In this document: positions 34,901-43,557 of the stretch, piece after piece | Layout: each line of letters starts with the position of its first letter | Position numbering within the stretch: the stretch's first letter is position 1 | Source: an uncultured Brachybacterium sp. | GTDB lineage: Bacteria > Actinomycetota > Actinomycetes > Actinomycetales > Dermabacteraceae | Direction: 5' to 3' | DNA length: 64,000 nt | Assembly: GCF_947500705.1 (NCBI RefSeq) | Contig: NZ_CANMSY010000003.1 | Location: 310,001-374,000 of the forward strand | The notes under the pieces: model-generated | Databases searched by the model: none | Told to the model about the DNA's origin: nothing | Seen by the model: the letters and a program-made list of their open reading frames with translations, nothing else | Made by a program: the position numbers and the translations under genes

Positions 34901-35378
34901 GCGGCAGCTGCACAGGGGTGAGGTCGAGATACTGGGCGACGTACTGCTCGTTGCGGCGGATCGCGTCCCGCTCGGTGAGCGCGATGTCGAGGGTGTGCAG
35001 CAGGTCGAGCTCGAGGGGCGCGTCACCACCGTGACGCAGATGGATGCTCCAGGCCCAGGCCTCGCCGTCGGCCGCGACCTGGAGCCGGGTGCGGGCTTCG
35101 AGGCCGTCGTGGACGGTGAGGATGGTGCCGTCGGCCAGGAGGCTGCCGCCGCTGGTGGGGCCGGTCAGCGGCCGCGAGCGGTGCCCGTTCTCGGTGCGGA
35201 GGCGCAGGTGCACTGCGGCCGGCCCGGAGCCTGCCTCCGTGGCGGGATACTGCAGCAGGCTGAGCGGGCCGGCGTCGAGCCGGCGGGCGTCACCGGAGCT
35301 GGTGGTCTCGGCGGCCACGGAGAGCAGCACCGGGTGGGTCTCTGCCGTCGTCCCAGTCGTCGTCCCAGTTGTCCTCAC
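31956..35378 (-). CDS. GH94-type glycoside phosphorylase (1,2-beta-oligoglucan phosphorylase-like)
   Basis: Large cytoplasmic carbohydrate-active enzyme of about 1140 residues, no signal peptide. The N-terminal half is a beta-sandwich region interrupted by an Ala/Pro/Thr-rich insert near residues 295-340. The C-terminal (alpha/alpha)6 barrel has GHGDWNDSLQP near residue 785, where the Asp is the GH94 catalytic acid, plus YYSSSDAVFPDRY and a STGFEGGWRVYSSGPGLL-like tail. Length near 1100 residues fits the long 1,2-beta-oligoglucan phosphorylases better than cellobiose phosphorylase (about 800). I choose the GTG at 35378 whose GTGA overlaps the lacI-type stop; an ATG at 35411 is possible. Confidence 0.85.
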   Translation of the reverse strand: MRTTGTTTGTTAETHPVLLSVAAETTSSGDARRLDAGPLSLLQYPATEAGSGPAAVHLRLRTENGHRSRPLTGPTSGGSLLADGTILTVHDGLEARTRLQVAADGEAWAWSIHLRHGGDAPLELDLLHTLDIALTERDAIRRNEQYVAQYLDLTPVQLPQGGGREASLALAVRQNMPGPAAPWAAVGASTPLAEWGTDALQLLDRRTGEGLDPARDLPSERLQHEHTLVALRTAPLVFAPGQEWRGSFWGFALADHPAATGPQDATLIRQLQERIEGSLAAPAALPAAAAEPAPAEAEGVAPDARPATSHPATSHPATTESAASPLATSLLAAAPPLAVQEADHAQCEKFAGGPLRLLEEDGRLLSAFSDRGHLVTAAKERLVLRPHGHIQQVHGSGTADLDTVASTVWMRGVFCSQLTLGHASTGALTTVRRSYLGLDRSGGVRLLLRTADGGWSLLSTPSLWLTDGASSQWLYLTETLTLRISSEVLLGQGALVDIEVSGEPGPGAELLLVVGTESAELALQVIADGCPVEIGDDSALFSDGSVHGTGLLTARLDLSQSARVRLLHGEATPGAPRTPGAARTAANPVGSSAPVGSGAAGEPSAAAPSAAYRPRLPALRGGGEEVAAVGETLGWLAQNASIHFRSPRGLEQYSGGAWGTRDVCQGPVGLLLATDEPAVLRRTLLSVMAAQQEDGTWPQWFDYLPGHTGPGMRDAHGDVVYWPLLALGEYLAVTGDHGMLEETAPWVGEQAMGEPTTVLDHLSRALDHIVGHRTEDPRLPAYGHGDWNDSLQPARPELAEHMCSTWTTELEVKALTVLADALAEDADARGAELERRCRALAAGAEQGLREHLLVDGELAGYAILDGGQVEHLVHPSDTTTGVRHGSLQMIHAVADELLTPAEARHHLALLREHLAGPTGLYLFDRPLSYHGGEMHIFQRAEAATFWGREVGLMYMHAHLRWIEALTHLGEADLAWTELLKAVPIGLGQRVRGARVRQANCYYSSSDAVFPDRYTASENPGALFAQSTGFEGGWRVYSSGPGLLLRIIVEDLLGVRRRGERLEIDPVLPAALDGIEAEIPYAGGFLTVRFLRGVAGCGVRELSVDGQVIVGTPLTARYREAGISVPVEQVRAGAVLDVRLG

Positions 35379-36406
35379 GCGAGAATCTCTCCTTCTCCGG
35401 GGGTACCGCATCCGCAGGTCGCGCGATGCACGATCCGGGAAGGCAGGACGACGGGCTCCTCGAGCGGGGCCTCGCCATCGATCAGGGCGGCCAGCCGACG
35501 GGCGGCGAGCGCGCCGAGCTCCTGGACCGGTTGGGCGACGGTGGTCAGCCCCGGGCGCACGTAGCGGGCGGCGAGGACGTCGTCCCAGCCGGTCACCGCG
35601 ATCTGCCCTGGGACGTCGACCCCGAGGTCCTGCAGCTCATGCATCAGGGCGAGGGCGAGCTCGTCATTGCCGCAGATCACGGCGTCGAGCGCGATCTCCT
35701 CCGCCACGATGCGGCGGGCGACGGCGAGCCCCTCGGCCTCCACCGAGTCGACCTCGAACACGGCGGCGGGCTCGAGCCCCGCCTCCTCGAGGGCCGCCTT
35801 GACACCGCGCAGGCGCGCGCCGACGTCGGAATGGGGTTCGGGACGGCCTACGAAGGCGATCCGGCGGTGCCCGGCCTCGAGCAGGTGGCGGGTCAGCTGC
35901 GCCGCGGTCTCGCGGTTCTCCGCGAACAGGGCGTCGCGGCCGGGGAGGCGGGAACGGGCTGCGGTGAGCACGGGCCTGCGCCGGGCGATCTCGGCGATCA
36001 GCTCGTCGTCGGCGGCGCTGCGGGCCATGAAGGCGATGCCGTCGACGTTCCCGGCCAGGGTGCGCACGGCCTGATCGGGGGTGCTGCCGGCCCCGGCCAG
36101 GGAGATCACCACCGAGAGTCCACGTTCGCTCGCGGTCATCTCGAAGGCCACCAGCAGCGTGGCGTAGTAGGGGCCCACGATGTCCGGGAGCACCAGGCCG
36201 AGGGCGTGGGTGCGGCGGCCGGCCAGGGCGCGGGCCGCGCCGTCGGGCAGGTAGTTCAGCGCACGCACCGCCTCGAGCACCGCCTCCCGGGTGAGGGGGG
36301 CGACCTTCGCACTGCCTGCGAGGGTGCGCGATACCGTGGCGGTCGAGACCCCGGCCCTCTGGGCGACGGCATAGATGGTGGCAGCCCGTTCACTGTCCTG
36401 GCTCAT
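35375..36406 (-). CDS. LacI family transcriptional regulator
   Basis: 343-residue repressor. The LacI helix-turn-helix is at residues 10-30 (IYAVAQRAGVSTATVSRTLAG), the hinge-helix RALAGRRT follows, then a periplasmic-binding-protein-like effector domain ending in IVHRATCGCG. It is co-transcribed with the phosphorylase (4-base overlap). A near-palindromic LacI-type site about 75 bases upstream of its start suggests autoregulation of the two-gene operon, probably relieved by a beta-glucan oligosaccharide. Confidence 0.92.
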   Translation of the reverse strand: MSQDSERAATIYAVAQRAGVSTATVSRTLAGSAKVAPLTREAVLEAVRALNYLPDGAARALAGRRTHALGLVLPDIVGPYYATLLVAFEMTASERGLSVVISLAGAGSTPDQAVRTLAGNVDGIAFMARSAADDELIAEIARRRPVLTAARSRLPGRDALFAENRETAAQLTRHLLEAGHRRIAFVGRPEPHSDVGARLRGVKAALEEAGLEPAAVFEVDSVEAEGLAVARRIVAEEIALDAVICGNDELALALMHELQDLGVDVPGQIAVTGWDDVLAARYVRPGLTTVAQPVQELGALAARRLAALIDGEAPLEEPVVLPSRIVHRATCGCGTPGEGEILA

Positions 36407-36479
36407 GTCTGCTCTCCGTGAGGTCTCGAGGCCGGTGAGGCGGTCGGGGGAAGTCGTCGCATCCTCGCGACACCCCGAA

Positions 36480-36493
36480 TGAAACCGCTTACA
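36480..36493. promoter_or_regulatory. LacI-family operator
   Basis: TGAAACCGCTTACA, which matches the LacI/CcpA-family consensus TGWAANCGNTNWCA at every fixed position. It lies 74 bases upstream of the lacI-type start, within the 162-base gap 36407-36568. Confidence 0.7.
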
Positions 36494-36568
36494 CGCCGGG
36501 TCCCCCGAACTTACGGCACCGCCGCCATGCGTGCAAGGTCCAGCGACAGCCGGCAGGGGACGGGCAGC

Positions 36569-37891
36569 TCAGGGCGAGAGCTGGGAGGGGGTCGCGGCCG
36601 CCGCCAGATCCTCCGCCAGACGCCGCATCTCCTCGGACGTGAGGTCATGCACGGTCAGCCGCAGGTGCCGGGACGGTTCCGCACCGGGCGCGAGCCGGAA
36701 GTCGTCCCCGGTGCGCACGAGCCATCCTCGGCGCATGAGCCGTTCGGCGACCACTCGGGCGGGCACGGGCACGGGGACCCACAGGCTCATCCCGTCGCCC
36801 GCCTCCACCGGCAGGCCCAGCGCCGTGAGCTGAGCGGCGAAGGCGGTGTTCTGCGCGGCGTAGTGGATGCCGGCTCGGTCGATCAGCGCGAGCGCGTCCG
36901 GATCACGGAGCACGGCATGCGTGATCCGCTGCAGCAGGTGGCTGACCCAGGTGGTGCCGGGGCTGAGCCGCTGGGCGAGCCGACCGGCGGTCTCGGGATC
37001 GGTCGCGGTGGCGGCCAGGCACATGTCGGGGCCCACGAACTTCGAGACCGAGCGCAGCAGCGCCCAGCGCCGGTGCGCCGGGCCGATGATCGAGTGGAAG
37101 GGCTGCTGGGAGAGGAAGGAGTAATAGTCGTCCTGGATGACCAGCACATACGGGTGCTCGACGAGGACCTCTCGCAGGGCGGCGGCACGCTGTGCGGTGA
37201 GGGAGGCGCCGGTGGGGTTCTGGGCGCGGGGTGTGCACACGACGGCTCGCACCCCCTGGTCCAGCGCCGCACGGAGGCCCTCGACGGTCATCCCCTCGGC
37301 GTCGACCGGGACCGGGACGGCGCGATAACCGCCGTGCCGGGCGATCTGGATGCTGGCGAGGAAGCAGGGATCCTCGAGCGCCACGGCATCGTCCCGCATC
37401 AGGGCCTGGGCGAGCAGACGCTCCACGGCATCGACGGCGCCGCTGGTCAGGGTGAGGTGCAGGTCCGCGGGATCCCCCGGGGCGTCGGGACTCATCCACT
37501 CCCGGACCCACTGCTCGAGCTCGGGGTCGATCACGGGTTCGCCGTAGAGCACGGGGCGCCCCGCCGCGGCGGTCAGGGCCGGGGCGAGGTCGGGGATCAG
37601 GCGCGGGTCGGGGTTGCCGGTGGCGACATCCATGAGCGATCCGGCGGAGGCGAAGCCCTCCTGCGCGACGGCCTGCCGCTGCGCGACCCGGGTGCCGGCG
37701 CGGCCCAGGGAGACCACGACCCCGGAGCGGGCGAGCGTGCGATAGGCGGCCACAGCGGTGTTCCGGTTGATCCCGAGCTGCTCGGCGAGTGCGCGCACAG
37801 GGGGCAGGCTCTGCCCCGGGGACAGGTCGCCACGGTCCACGAGGGCCCGCACGCTGTCGGCGATCTCCGCCGCGGTTCCGCCGCTGATCAC
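36569..37891 (-). CDS. pdxR: MocR/PdxR-type GntR regulator with aminotransferase-like domain
   Basis: 440-residue regulator: N-terminal GntR winged helix (about 1-70, LAEQLGINRNTAVAAYRTL) fused to a fold-type I aminotransferase domain that binds PLP, with the Schiff-base lysine expected in LRSVSKFVGPD. It is divergent from pdxS-pdxT, the classic arrangement in which PdxR activates PLP synthesis when PLP is low. The start is a GTG at 37891 with GGAG in front; nearby ATGs are out of frame. Confidence 0.9.
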   Translation of the reverse strand: MISGGTAAEIADSVRALVDRGDLSPGQSLPPVRALAEQLGINRNTAVAAYRTLARSGVVVSLGRAGTRVAQRQAVAQEGFASAGSLMDVATGNPDPRLIPDLAPALTAAAGRPVLYGEPVIDPELEQWVREWMSPDAPGDPADLHLTLTSGAVDAVERLLAQALMRDDAVALEDPCFLASIQIARHGGYRAVPVPVDAEGMTVEGLRAALDQGVRAVVCTPRAQNPTGASLTAQRAAALREVLVEHPYVLVIQDDYYSFLSQQPFHSIIGPAHRRWALLRSVSKFVGPDMCLAATATDPETAGRLAQRLSPGTTWVSHLLQRITHAVLRDPDALALIDRAGIHYAAQNTAFAAQLTALGLPVEAGDGMSLWVPVPVPARVVAERLMRRGWLVRTGDDFRLAPGAEPSRHLRLTVHDLTSEEMRRLAEDLAAAATPSQLSP

Positions 37892-37992
37892 CCGCTCATC
37901 TCCATGCTCACCCGCCCGAGTCTAGGCGGCTGCAGCACGGGTCCCTGCTGGGAACGGCCCGCTGTCACCCACTGGCCCGGGCCGTGTTAGTT

Positions 37993-38006
37993 TTGGCCTA
38001 GGTCAA
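37993..38006. promoter_or_regulatory. Candidate PdxR operator
   Basis: TTGGCCTAGGTCAA, a 14-base near-palindrome (one asymmetric pair) in the 183-base gap between pdxR and pdxS, 69 bases upstream of the pdxS start. Assignment to PdxR rests on position only. Confidence 0.5.
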
Positions 38007-38074
38007 TGTGGTGCAGGGAGGGTCGACGCGTCAGATGCCGTCGGCCCGCGCCGCGAGAGCGACGAGGGAATCCC

Positions 38075-38994
<920 letters not shown>

Positions 38995-38998
<4 letters not shown>

Positions 38999-39648
38999 CA
39001 GGCGCCCCCGCACCGTCGACCGCCGCGGAAGGGCCCGCCCTGCGGATCGGGGTCCTCGCCCTGCAGGGCGACGTGCGTGAGCATGAGCGCGCGCTCGCGA
39101 CCCTCGGCGCCACGACGGTGCGGGTGCGCCGTCCGGCGGATCTCTTCGGCCTCGACGCCCTGGTGCTGCCCGGTGGCGAGTCGAGCGTGATCGACAAGCT
39201 CTCCCGAGCCTTCGGGCTGCGCGAGCCCCTGCGGGCGGCGATCGTTGCCGGCCTCCCCGTCTACGGGACCTGCGCCGGGATGATCCTGCTGGCGGAGCGG
39301 CTCGAGGATGCCATCGCGGGTCAGCAGACCTTCGGCGGGCTCGACATCACCGTGCGCCGCAATGCCTTCGGCCGACAGCAGGAGTCCTTCGAGGCGATGC
39401 TCCTGCTCCCCGCGCTCGGCGACGAACCGGTCGCGGCGACCTTCATCCGTGCCCCGGAGGTGGTCCTGGCGGGCCCGGACGTCGAGGTGCTCGCGCGCCT
39501 CGAGGACGGCCGGATCGTGGCTGTCCGGCAGGGGAATCTGCTGGCCACGGCCTTCCATCCGGAGGTGTCCGGGGAGCGGCGCTTCCACCGGCTGCTGCTG
39601 GAGAGCGCCGCCGTGCGACGAGCAGACGGCACCGCCGGGACCTCCTGA
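38995..39648 (+). CDS. pdxT: Pyridoxal 5'-phosphate synthase glutaminase subunit PdxT
   Basis: 217-residue class I glutamine amidotransferase that supplies ammonia to PdxS. The oxyanion motif LPGGESS, the catalytic cysteine in GTCAGM and the His-Glu pair in HPE of AFHPEVSG are visible. It starts at a GTG overlapping the pdxS stop; about 15 Ala/Pro residues precede the first strand ([11 protein letters not shown]). Confidence 0.95.
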
Positions 39649-39709
39649 CGCGGCGGCATCTCCCGTCGGGAGCTCATCTCGTTCCTCACCGGGGCGCGGC
39701 CCCAGGGCG

Positions 39710-40204
39710 TCAGCCCCGCAGCAACGGCGCGATCTCCCGGCCCCACGCCTCGACGGCCGGCAGGTCACGGAAGTCTCCGGTCGGGGTGCGCATGGACTTC
39801 AGCAGCAGCCGCTCGTGCAGGGGGATCCGGTCCATGAGCACCCAGCCGGGGAAGTTCTTCACCGCGACCGGGGTGACCGGGGCCTTCTCGAGGAAGGCAT
39901 CGGTCGCCTTCTGCTTCCCGCCCTTGGACGGATCGGAGGCCGAGCCCGAGCAGGAGAAGAACGCGAAGGGCTGCTGGCGAAGCGCCTGCGCGTGCTGCAG
40001 CGCCCAGGCGGTCGCGGCCTTCTCGATCGCGTCGACCCGTACCCCGGAGCCGAGCACCACGGCGTCATATCCGGCAGGATCGGGCGAGTCCTCGATGTCG
40101 GCGAGGTCCGCCTCGAGCCCGACGGCACGCAGTGCGGTGGTGAGGGTCTCGGCAAGGGTGCGGGTGGCTCCGGAGTGGGTCGCGTAGGCGACGAGCACGG
40201 TCAT
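39710..40204 (-). CDS. Flavodoxin domain-containing protein
   Basis: 164-residue protein with the FMN-phosphate loop YATHSGATR at residues 8-16 and VVLGSGVRV in the second loop, as in flavodoxin-like protoporphyrinogen oxidase (HemG-type) and related actinobacterial proteins. It ends in a conserved C-terminal helix with VEAWGREIAPLL. The role is unclear: electron transfer or redox stress are options. I take the ATG at 40204 before TVLVAYATH; the longer frame to 40285 is Arg/Ala-rich and unlikely. It converges with pdxT. Confidence 0.82.
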   Translation of the reverse strand: MTVLVAYATHSGATRTLAETLTTALRAVGLEADLADIEDSPDPAGYDAVVLGSGVRVDAIEKAATAWALQHAQALRQQPFAFFSCSGSASDPSKGGKQKATDAFLEKAPVTPVAVKNFPGWVLMDRIPLHERLLLKSMRTPTGDFRDLPAVEAWGREIAPLLRG

Positions 40205-40455
40205 GTGCCCCATCCTGCCAGCCGTTCCGCGAGCTCGCGCGGGACCGAGGTCTCGCCGGATCGGCGCACCCGCCCGAGCACCCACCCTGATGGTCTCGTT
40301 CTCCGGACAGACGGCGGCGAATCCCCCGGTCAGCGGCAGATCACGATTCTGCTGTCATGACCGTCCAGTCACTGGATAACACGCCCGCAAAGGCGGACAA
40401 TCACGGCATACGGCCCGGCCGCCGTGGCCTCGGCCGTCTCCTCGAGGAGCCAGCC

Positions 40456-41004
40456 ATGAAGAAGAGAGTCCTGTCCGTCCTCGCGTCGTGTGCGTTGCTG
40501 CTCAGCCTGGGGATGTTCGCCCCGGCCACGGCCACCGCCGCCCCCTACTGCGGAATCACCTGGGGCTCGCTCCCCGAATCGGCCTCAGGGATGTCCTCGG
40601 CCCAGATCAAGAACCTTCGCTCCGGGCGGCACACCTGCTTCGACCGGCTCGTCGTCGACCTCAAAGGCGACGTCTCCGGCTACTCGGTGAAGTACGTCAG
40701 CAGCGTGAACCAGCTCGGCTCCGGGTTCGCCGTGCCGCTCAGCGGCGCCGCCGACCTGGAGGTCCTGGTCTTCGCGCCCGCTCACGACGCCGACTACCGC
40801 GCCACCTACACCCCGCGCCATCGCTCGCAGGCCGTGAACGTCGACGGCTACCGCACCTTCCGTCAGGTCGCCTTCAGCGGCAGCTTCGAAGGACAGACCC
40901 TGATCGGGCTCGGCGTGCGCGCCCGACTTCCGATGAGGACATTCGTGCTCGACGGCCCCGGCGACGGATCCCGCCTGGTGATCGACGTGGCCCATCGCTG
41001 GTGA
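40456..41004 (+). CDS. Secreted AMIN-like domain protein
   Basis: 182-residue exported protein. The signal peptide has MKKR, a hydrophobic core and an ATATA-AP cleavage region near residue 27. The mature part (CGITWGSLPES, HTCFDRLVVDLKG, LPMRTFVLDGPGDGSRLVIDV) resembles the AMIN-like proteins of Actinobacteria, thought to bind the cell envelope. Two cysteines near residues 30 and 56 could form a disulfide. The ATG at 40456 has GAGGAG in front; the frame stays open upstream to 40357. Confidence 0.82.
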   Translation: MKKRVLSVLASCALLLSLGMFAPATATAAPYCGITWGSLPESASGMSSAQIKNLRSGRHTCFDRLVVDLKGDVSGYSVKYVSSVNQLGSGFAVPLSGAADLEVLVFAPAHDADYRATYTPRHRSQAVNVDGYRTFRQVAFSGSFEGQTLIGLGVRARLPMRTFVLDGPGDGSRLVIDVAHRW

Positions 41005-41027
41005 CACCCGCTCCCACCGGCATCTCG

Positions 41028-41070
41028 AGGACCGACGGCTGCTCCTGTGCAGGAGCGGTCCGTCGGTCCT
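41028..41070. terminator. Bidirectional hairpin
   Basis: Arms AGGACCGACG...GCTCCT and AGGAGC...CGTCGGTCCT enclose a GTGC loop with a small internal bulge, between the convergent secreted-protein gene and response-regulator gene. Confidence 0.75.
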
Positions 41071-41106
41071 CCGCCGTGCGGGGGTCCGGCCGCGCGCCCG
41101 GCAGCC

Positions 41107-41748
41107 TCAGCGGATCAGCCGGCGCTCCCTGGCCACCCGCAGCGCGGAGGTGCGGCTGTCCACGCCGAGCTTGTCGTAGAGATGGACCAGGTGGGTCTTC
41201 ACCGTCGACTCGGAGATGAACAGGACCTTGGCGACCTCCCGGTTCGTCGCGCCGGTGGCGAGCGCTTCGAGGATCTCGGTCTCGCGCGGCGAGAGGGCGG
41301 TGGCCGGGTTGGTCATCCGCGCGACCAGCCGCTGCTGCACCTCGGGGGAGAGGACGCTGCGCCCGGCGGCGGCCTCGCCGACGGCGGCGATCAGCGCCTC
41401 GGTGGGCGAGTCCTTGAGGACGTAGCCGGTGGCGCCGGCCTCGAGAGCGCCGACGATGTCCGCCTCCGCATCGAAGGTGGTCACCGCGAGCACCCGGACC
41501 GCGGGATAGCGGGCGCGCAGCTGCCGGGTGGTCTCGATCCCACCGATCCCGTCACCGAGGTTCAGGTCCATGAGCACCAGGTCGGGGACGCTCTCAGCGG
41601 TCTGCGCGAGGAGGTTCAGCGCCCTCATCGCCTCGTCGCCGGAGCCCGCCTCGGCGACCACCTCGATCCCCTCGTCGGCCTCGAGCAGGGCGCGCAGTCC
41701 TGCCCTGACCACGGGATGGTCGTCGACCATCATGAGGCGGATGCTCAT
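41107..41748 (-). CDS. LuxR/NarL-type response regulator
   Basis: 213-residue two-component regulator. The receiver domain has the acidic pair Asp9-Asp10, the phosphoacceptor Asp61 (LMDLNLGD) and the conserved lysine in VLKDS. The C-terminal LuxR helix-turn-helix (about 148-210) has LSPRETEILEALATGATNREVA. It overlaps the histidine kinase stop by ATGA. The regulated genes cannot be inferred from the window. Confidence 0.93.
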   Translation of the reverse strand: MSIRLMMVDDHPVVRAGLRALLEADEGIEVVAEAGSGDEAMRALNLLAQTAESVPDLVLMDLNLGDGIGGIETTRQLRARYPAVRVLAVTTFDAEADIVGALEAGATGYVLKDSPTEALIAAVGEAAAGRSVLSPEVQQRLVARMTNPATALSPRETEILEALATGATNREVAKVLFISESTVKTHLVHLYDKLGVDSRTSALRVARERRLIR

Positions 41749-43136
41749 GCGCCTGGCTCCTGGAGAGGGGTCGACCCAGCGTGGTTCAGTGGGGTGGGGT
41801 CCGGTGGGGTGGGGTTCGTGGGAGCAGAGGTGAACGGCGTGCTGGTCGGCAAGGAGAGGCCGACGGTGGTGCCCTCCCCCGGCGCCGAATCGATCGTCAC
41901 CGTCCCCCCGGCGCGGTCCATCCGCGCGCGCAGCAGGCACAGCCCGTCGCCGCCCTCGCCCTCACCCCGGCGGGGAGCGGCAGAGGGGTCGAAGCCGCGG
42001 CCGTCGTCGACCACGTCCAGGCTCACCCGATCCGGCCACCAGGCGAGGGTGAGCACGCAGCGCTGCGCCTCGGCGTGCCGCTGCACGTTGGCGATGAGCG
42101 ACTGGGCGGCACGCTGCAGGGTCTCCACCTGTGCGGAGTCCAGCTCGCGCGGTGTGCCGTCGATGCGCAGCTCCCAGCGGGGCTGCTCCCCCGGGTCTAC
42201 GAGCGCCTCGGCCCGGGAGATCGCGGCGCGCAGCGCCTGTTCGAGGGTGGTCTGCGGGGCGCGGTCGGCGAGATCCCGCACCAGGCGGCGGGCGTCGGCG
42301 AGGTTCTCGCGGGCGGTGTCCTCGATGCGGGCGAACTCGACGCCGGCCGTCGGGTGGGCGTTGCGGGCGCCGCGGCTGAGCATGACGATCGAGTTCAGGC
42401 CCTGGGCGAGGGTGTCATGGATGTCCTGGGCGAGGCGCTGACGCTCCTCGGCGATGCCCTTGCGCCGCTCGGAATCGGCCAGCTCGGCCTGGGCGGCCCG
42501 CAGCTGGACGACGAGCTCCCGGTTGCGGTCCGTCTCCTGCAGCAGCCGACGGTGGACGGCATGGGCGATCAGTGAGAACGCCGCCCCGACCAGCGGGCCG
42601 AGGATCTCGCCGACTCCCAGCGACCACTGCTCACGGGCGATCACGGGGGCGATCACCGCCCAGAGCGCGACCCCCCACATCACCAGCGGTCCGGCGATGC
42701 GGCCGAGCGCGAACAGGACCAGGAAGAACAGGGGGAAGGCGATCCAGACGAACGCCGCGGAGACGAAGGTGCTGGCCATCCAGGCCACCGAGAGGGTGAG
42801 CACCCAGCCCCGCGAGGGCAGCAGCAGGTCAGTGCTGAGCGAGCGTCCCGCCGCACCGCGGGCCAGGGCGCGCTGGGATCCGAGCAGGTAGATCACGGCG
42901 ACCACGGCAGCGGCGAGGATCGCGAGCACCGGGGCCACCGCCTCGGCGGTGATGGCACGCAGAGCGCCGACGCTCGGCAGCACCAGGAACGCCACATGCA
43001 TCGCGCCGCGCAAGGTGGCGGCGAGGGCAGTGGCGGTATCGCTCTCCGCGACGGCGCGGGCACGGAAGGAAGCACGACCGACGGCCGGCGCCGCAGCACG
43101 GGACGCTTCCGGGGAGGGCGCACGATCGAGATCCAC
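41745..43136 (-). CDS. Sensor histidine kinase (HisKA_3 type)
   Basis: 463-residue membrane kinase. About five hydrophobic segments lie between residues 45 and 195 with no large extracytoplasmic domain, so it probably senses the membrane or a small signal. HisKA_3 dimerisation motif QDIHDTLAQGL has phosphoacceptor His240, and the ATPase G1 box VVDDGRGFDP lies near 390. It is a partner of the adjacent response regulator, resembling DesK/LiaS-type systems. Confidence 0.92.
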   Translation of the reverse strand: MDLDRAPSPEASRAAAPAVGRASFRARAVAESDTATALAATLRGAMHVAFLVLPSVGALRAITAEAVAPVLAILAAAVVAVIYLLGSQRALARGAAGRSLSTDLLLPSRGWVLTLSVAWMASTFVSAAFVWIAFPLFFLVLFALGRIAGPLVMWGVALWAVIAPVIAREQWSLGVGEILGPLVGAAFSLIAHAVHRRLLQETDRNRELVVQLRAAQAELADSERRKGIAEERQRLAQDIHDTLAQGLNSIVMLSRGARNAHPTAGVEFARIEDTARENLADARRLVRDLADRAPQTTLEQALRAAISRAEALVDPGEQPRWELRIDGTPRELDSAQVETLQRAAQSLIANVQRHAEAQRCVLTLAWWPDRVSLDVVDDGRGFDPSAAPRRGEGEGGDGLCLLRARMDRAGGTVTIDSAPGEGTTVGLSLPTSTPFTSAPTNPTPPDPTPLNHAGSTPLQEPGA

Positions 43137-43227
43137 ACCGTCACTCTAGGGGCGTCGATGGGGCCCCCACATCGTCCGAAAGGTCCGGCGCGCTGGGAGC
43201 TGACGTGCCGGCGTCGGCTCCAGGGCG

Positions 43228-43416
43228 TCAGGGCCGGCCGGGACCACTCCCTGCGCGGGGGTCGGGGCCAGTGGTCGTCGTCGATGTAGCGCGCGCGGCC
43301 GACCTGCGCACCAGCAGGATGCTCGCCACCACAACCGCCACCAGGGCCACTGCGGCGATCACCACCACCGCGAGGACGGCCAGGATGAAGAAGATGCCGA
43401 GGAAGGAGACGTCCAT
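43228..43416 (-). CDS. Small single-pass membrane protein (62 aa)
   Basis: Tiny protein with one long hydrophobic helix (about residues 5-37, rich in Val, Ala, Ile), then RRSA and a Thr/Pro/Gly tail. The start at 43416 is supported by AGGAGG six bases upstream. Function unknown. A canonical SoxR promoter (TTGACC, 19-base spacer, TAGTGT at 43527-43557) points at it, which suggests induction by redox-active compounds. It could be a membrane-stress small protein, but there is no homology evidence. Confidence 0.6.
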   Translation of the reverse strand: MDVSFLGIFFILAVLAVVVIAAVALVAVVVASILLVRRSAARATSTTTTGPDPRAGSGPGRP

Positions 43417-43526
43417 GGGGTCCTCCTCTGCTGTCACGGGCGGGCTGGACTACCGCGGGAGCGCCCGCATTCCGATGCTCCAGGATAGGTCGGTGCCCCC
43501 GTCGTGATGCCCGCGACGGCTCATCG

Positions 43527-43557
43527 ACACTAAGACCTCAAGCATACTTGAGGTCAA
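43527..43557 (-). promoter_or_regulatory. SoxR-box promoter 1 (reads left)
   Basis: On the minus strand TTGACC (43557-43552), 19 bases, then TAGTGT (43532-43527). The spacer carries the perfect dyad CCTCAAG-N4-CTTGAGG (43536-43553), identical in both arms to the E. coli soxS box. The 19-base spacing is typical of MerR/SoxR-activated promoters. It overlaps the soxR stop codon. Confidence 0.8.

Noticed and set aside
36406-36480. The LacI-type operator as also controlling pdxR
   Set aside because: It lies behind the pdxR 3' end; pdxR starts 1.4 kb to the right.
43536-43553. The CCTCAAG/CTTGAGG dyad as a plain soxR terminator
   Set aside because: It matches the SoxR box in both arms and sits between -35 and -10 hexamers with 19-base spacing; a seven-base stem without U tract would be a poor terminator.
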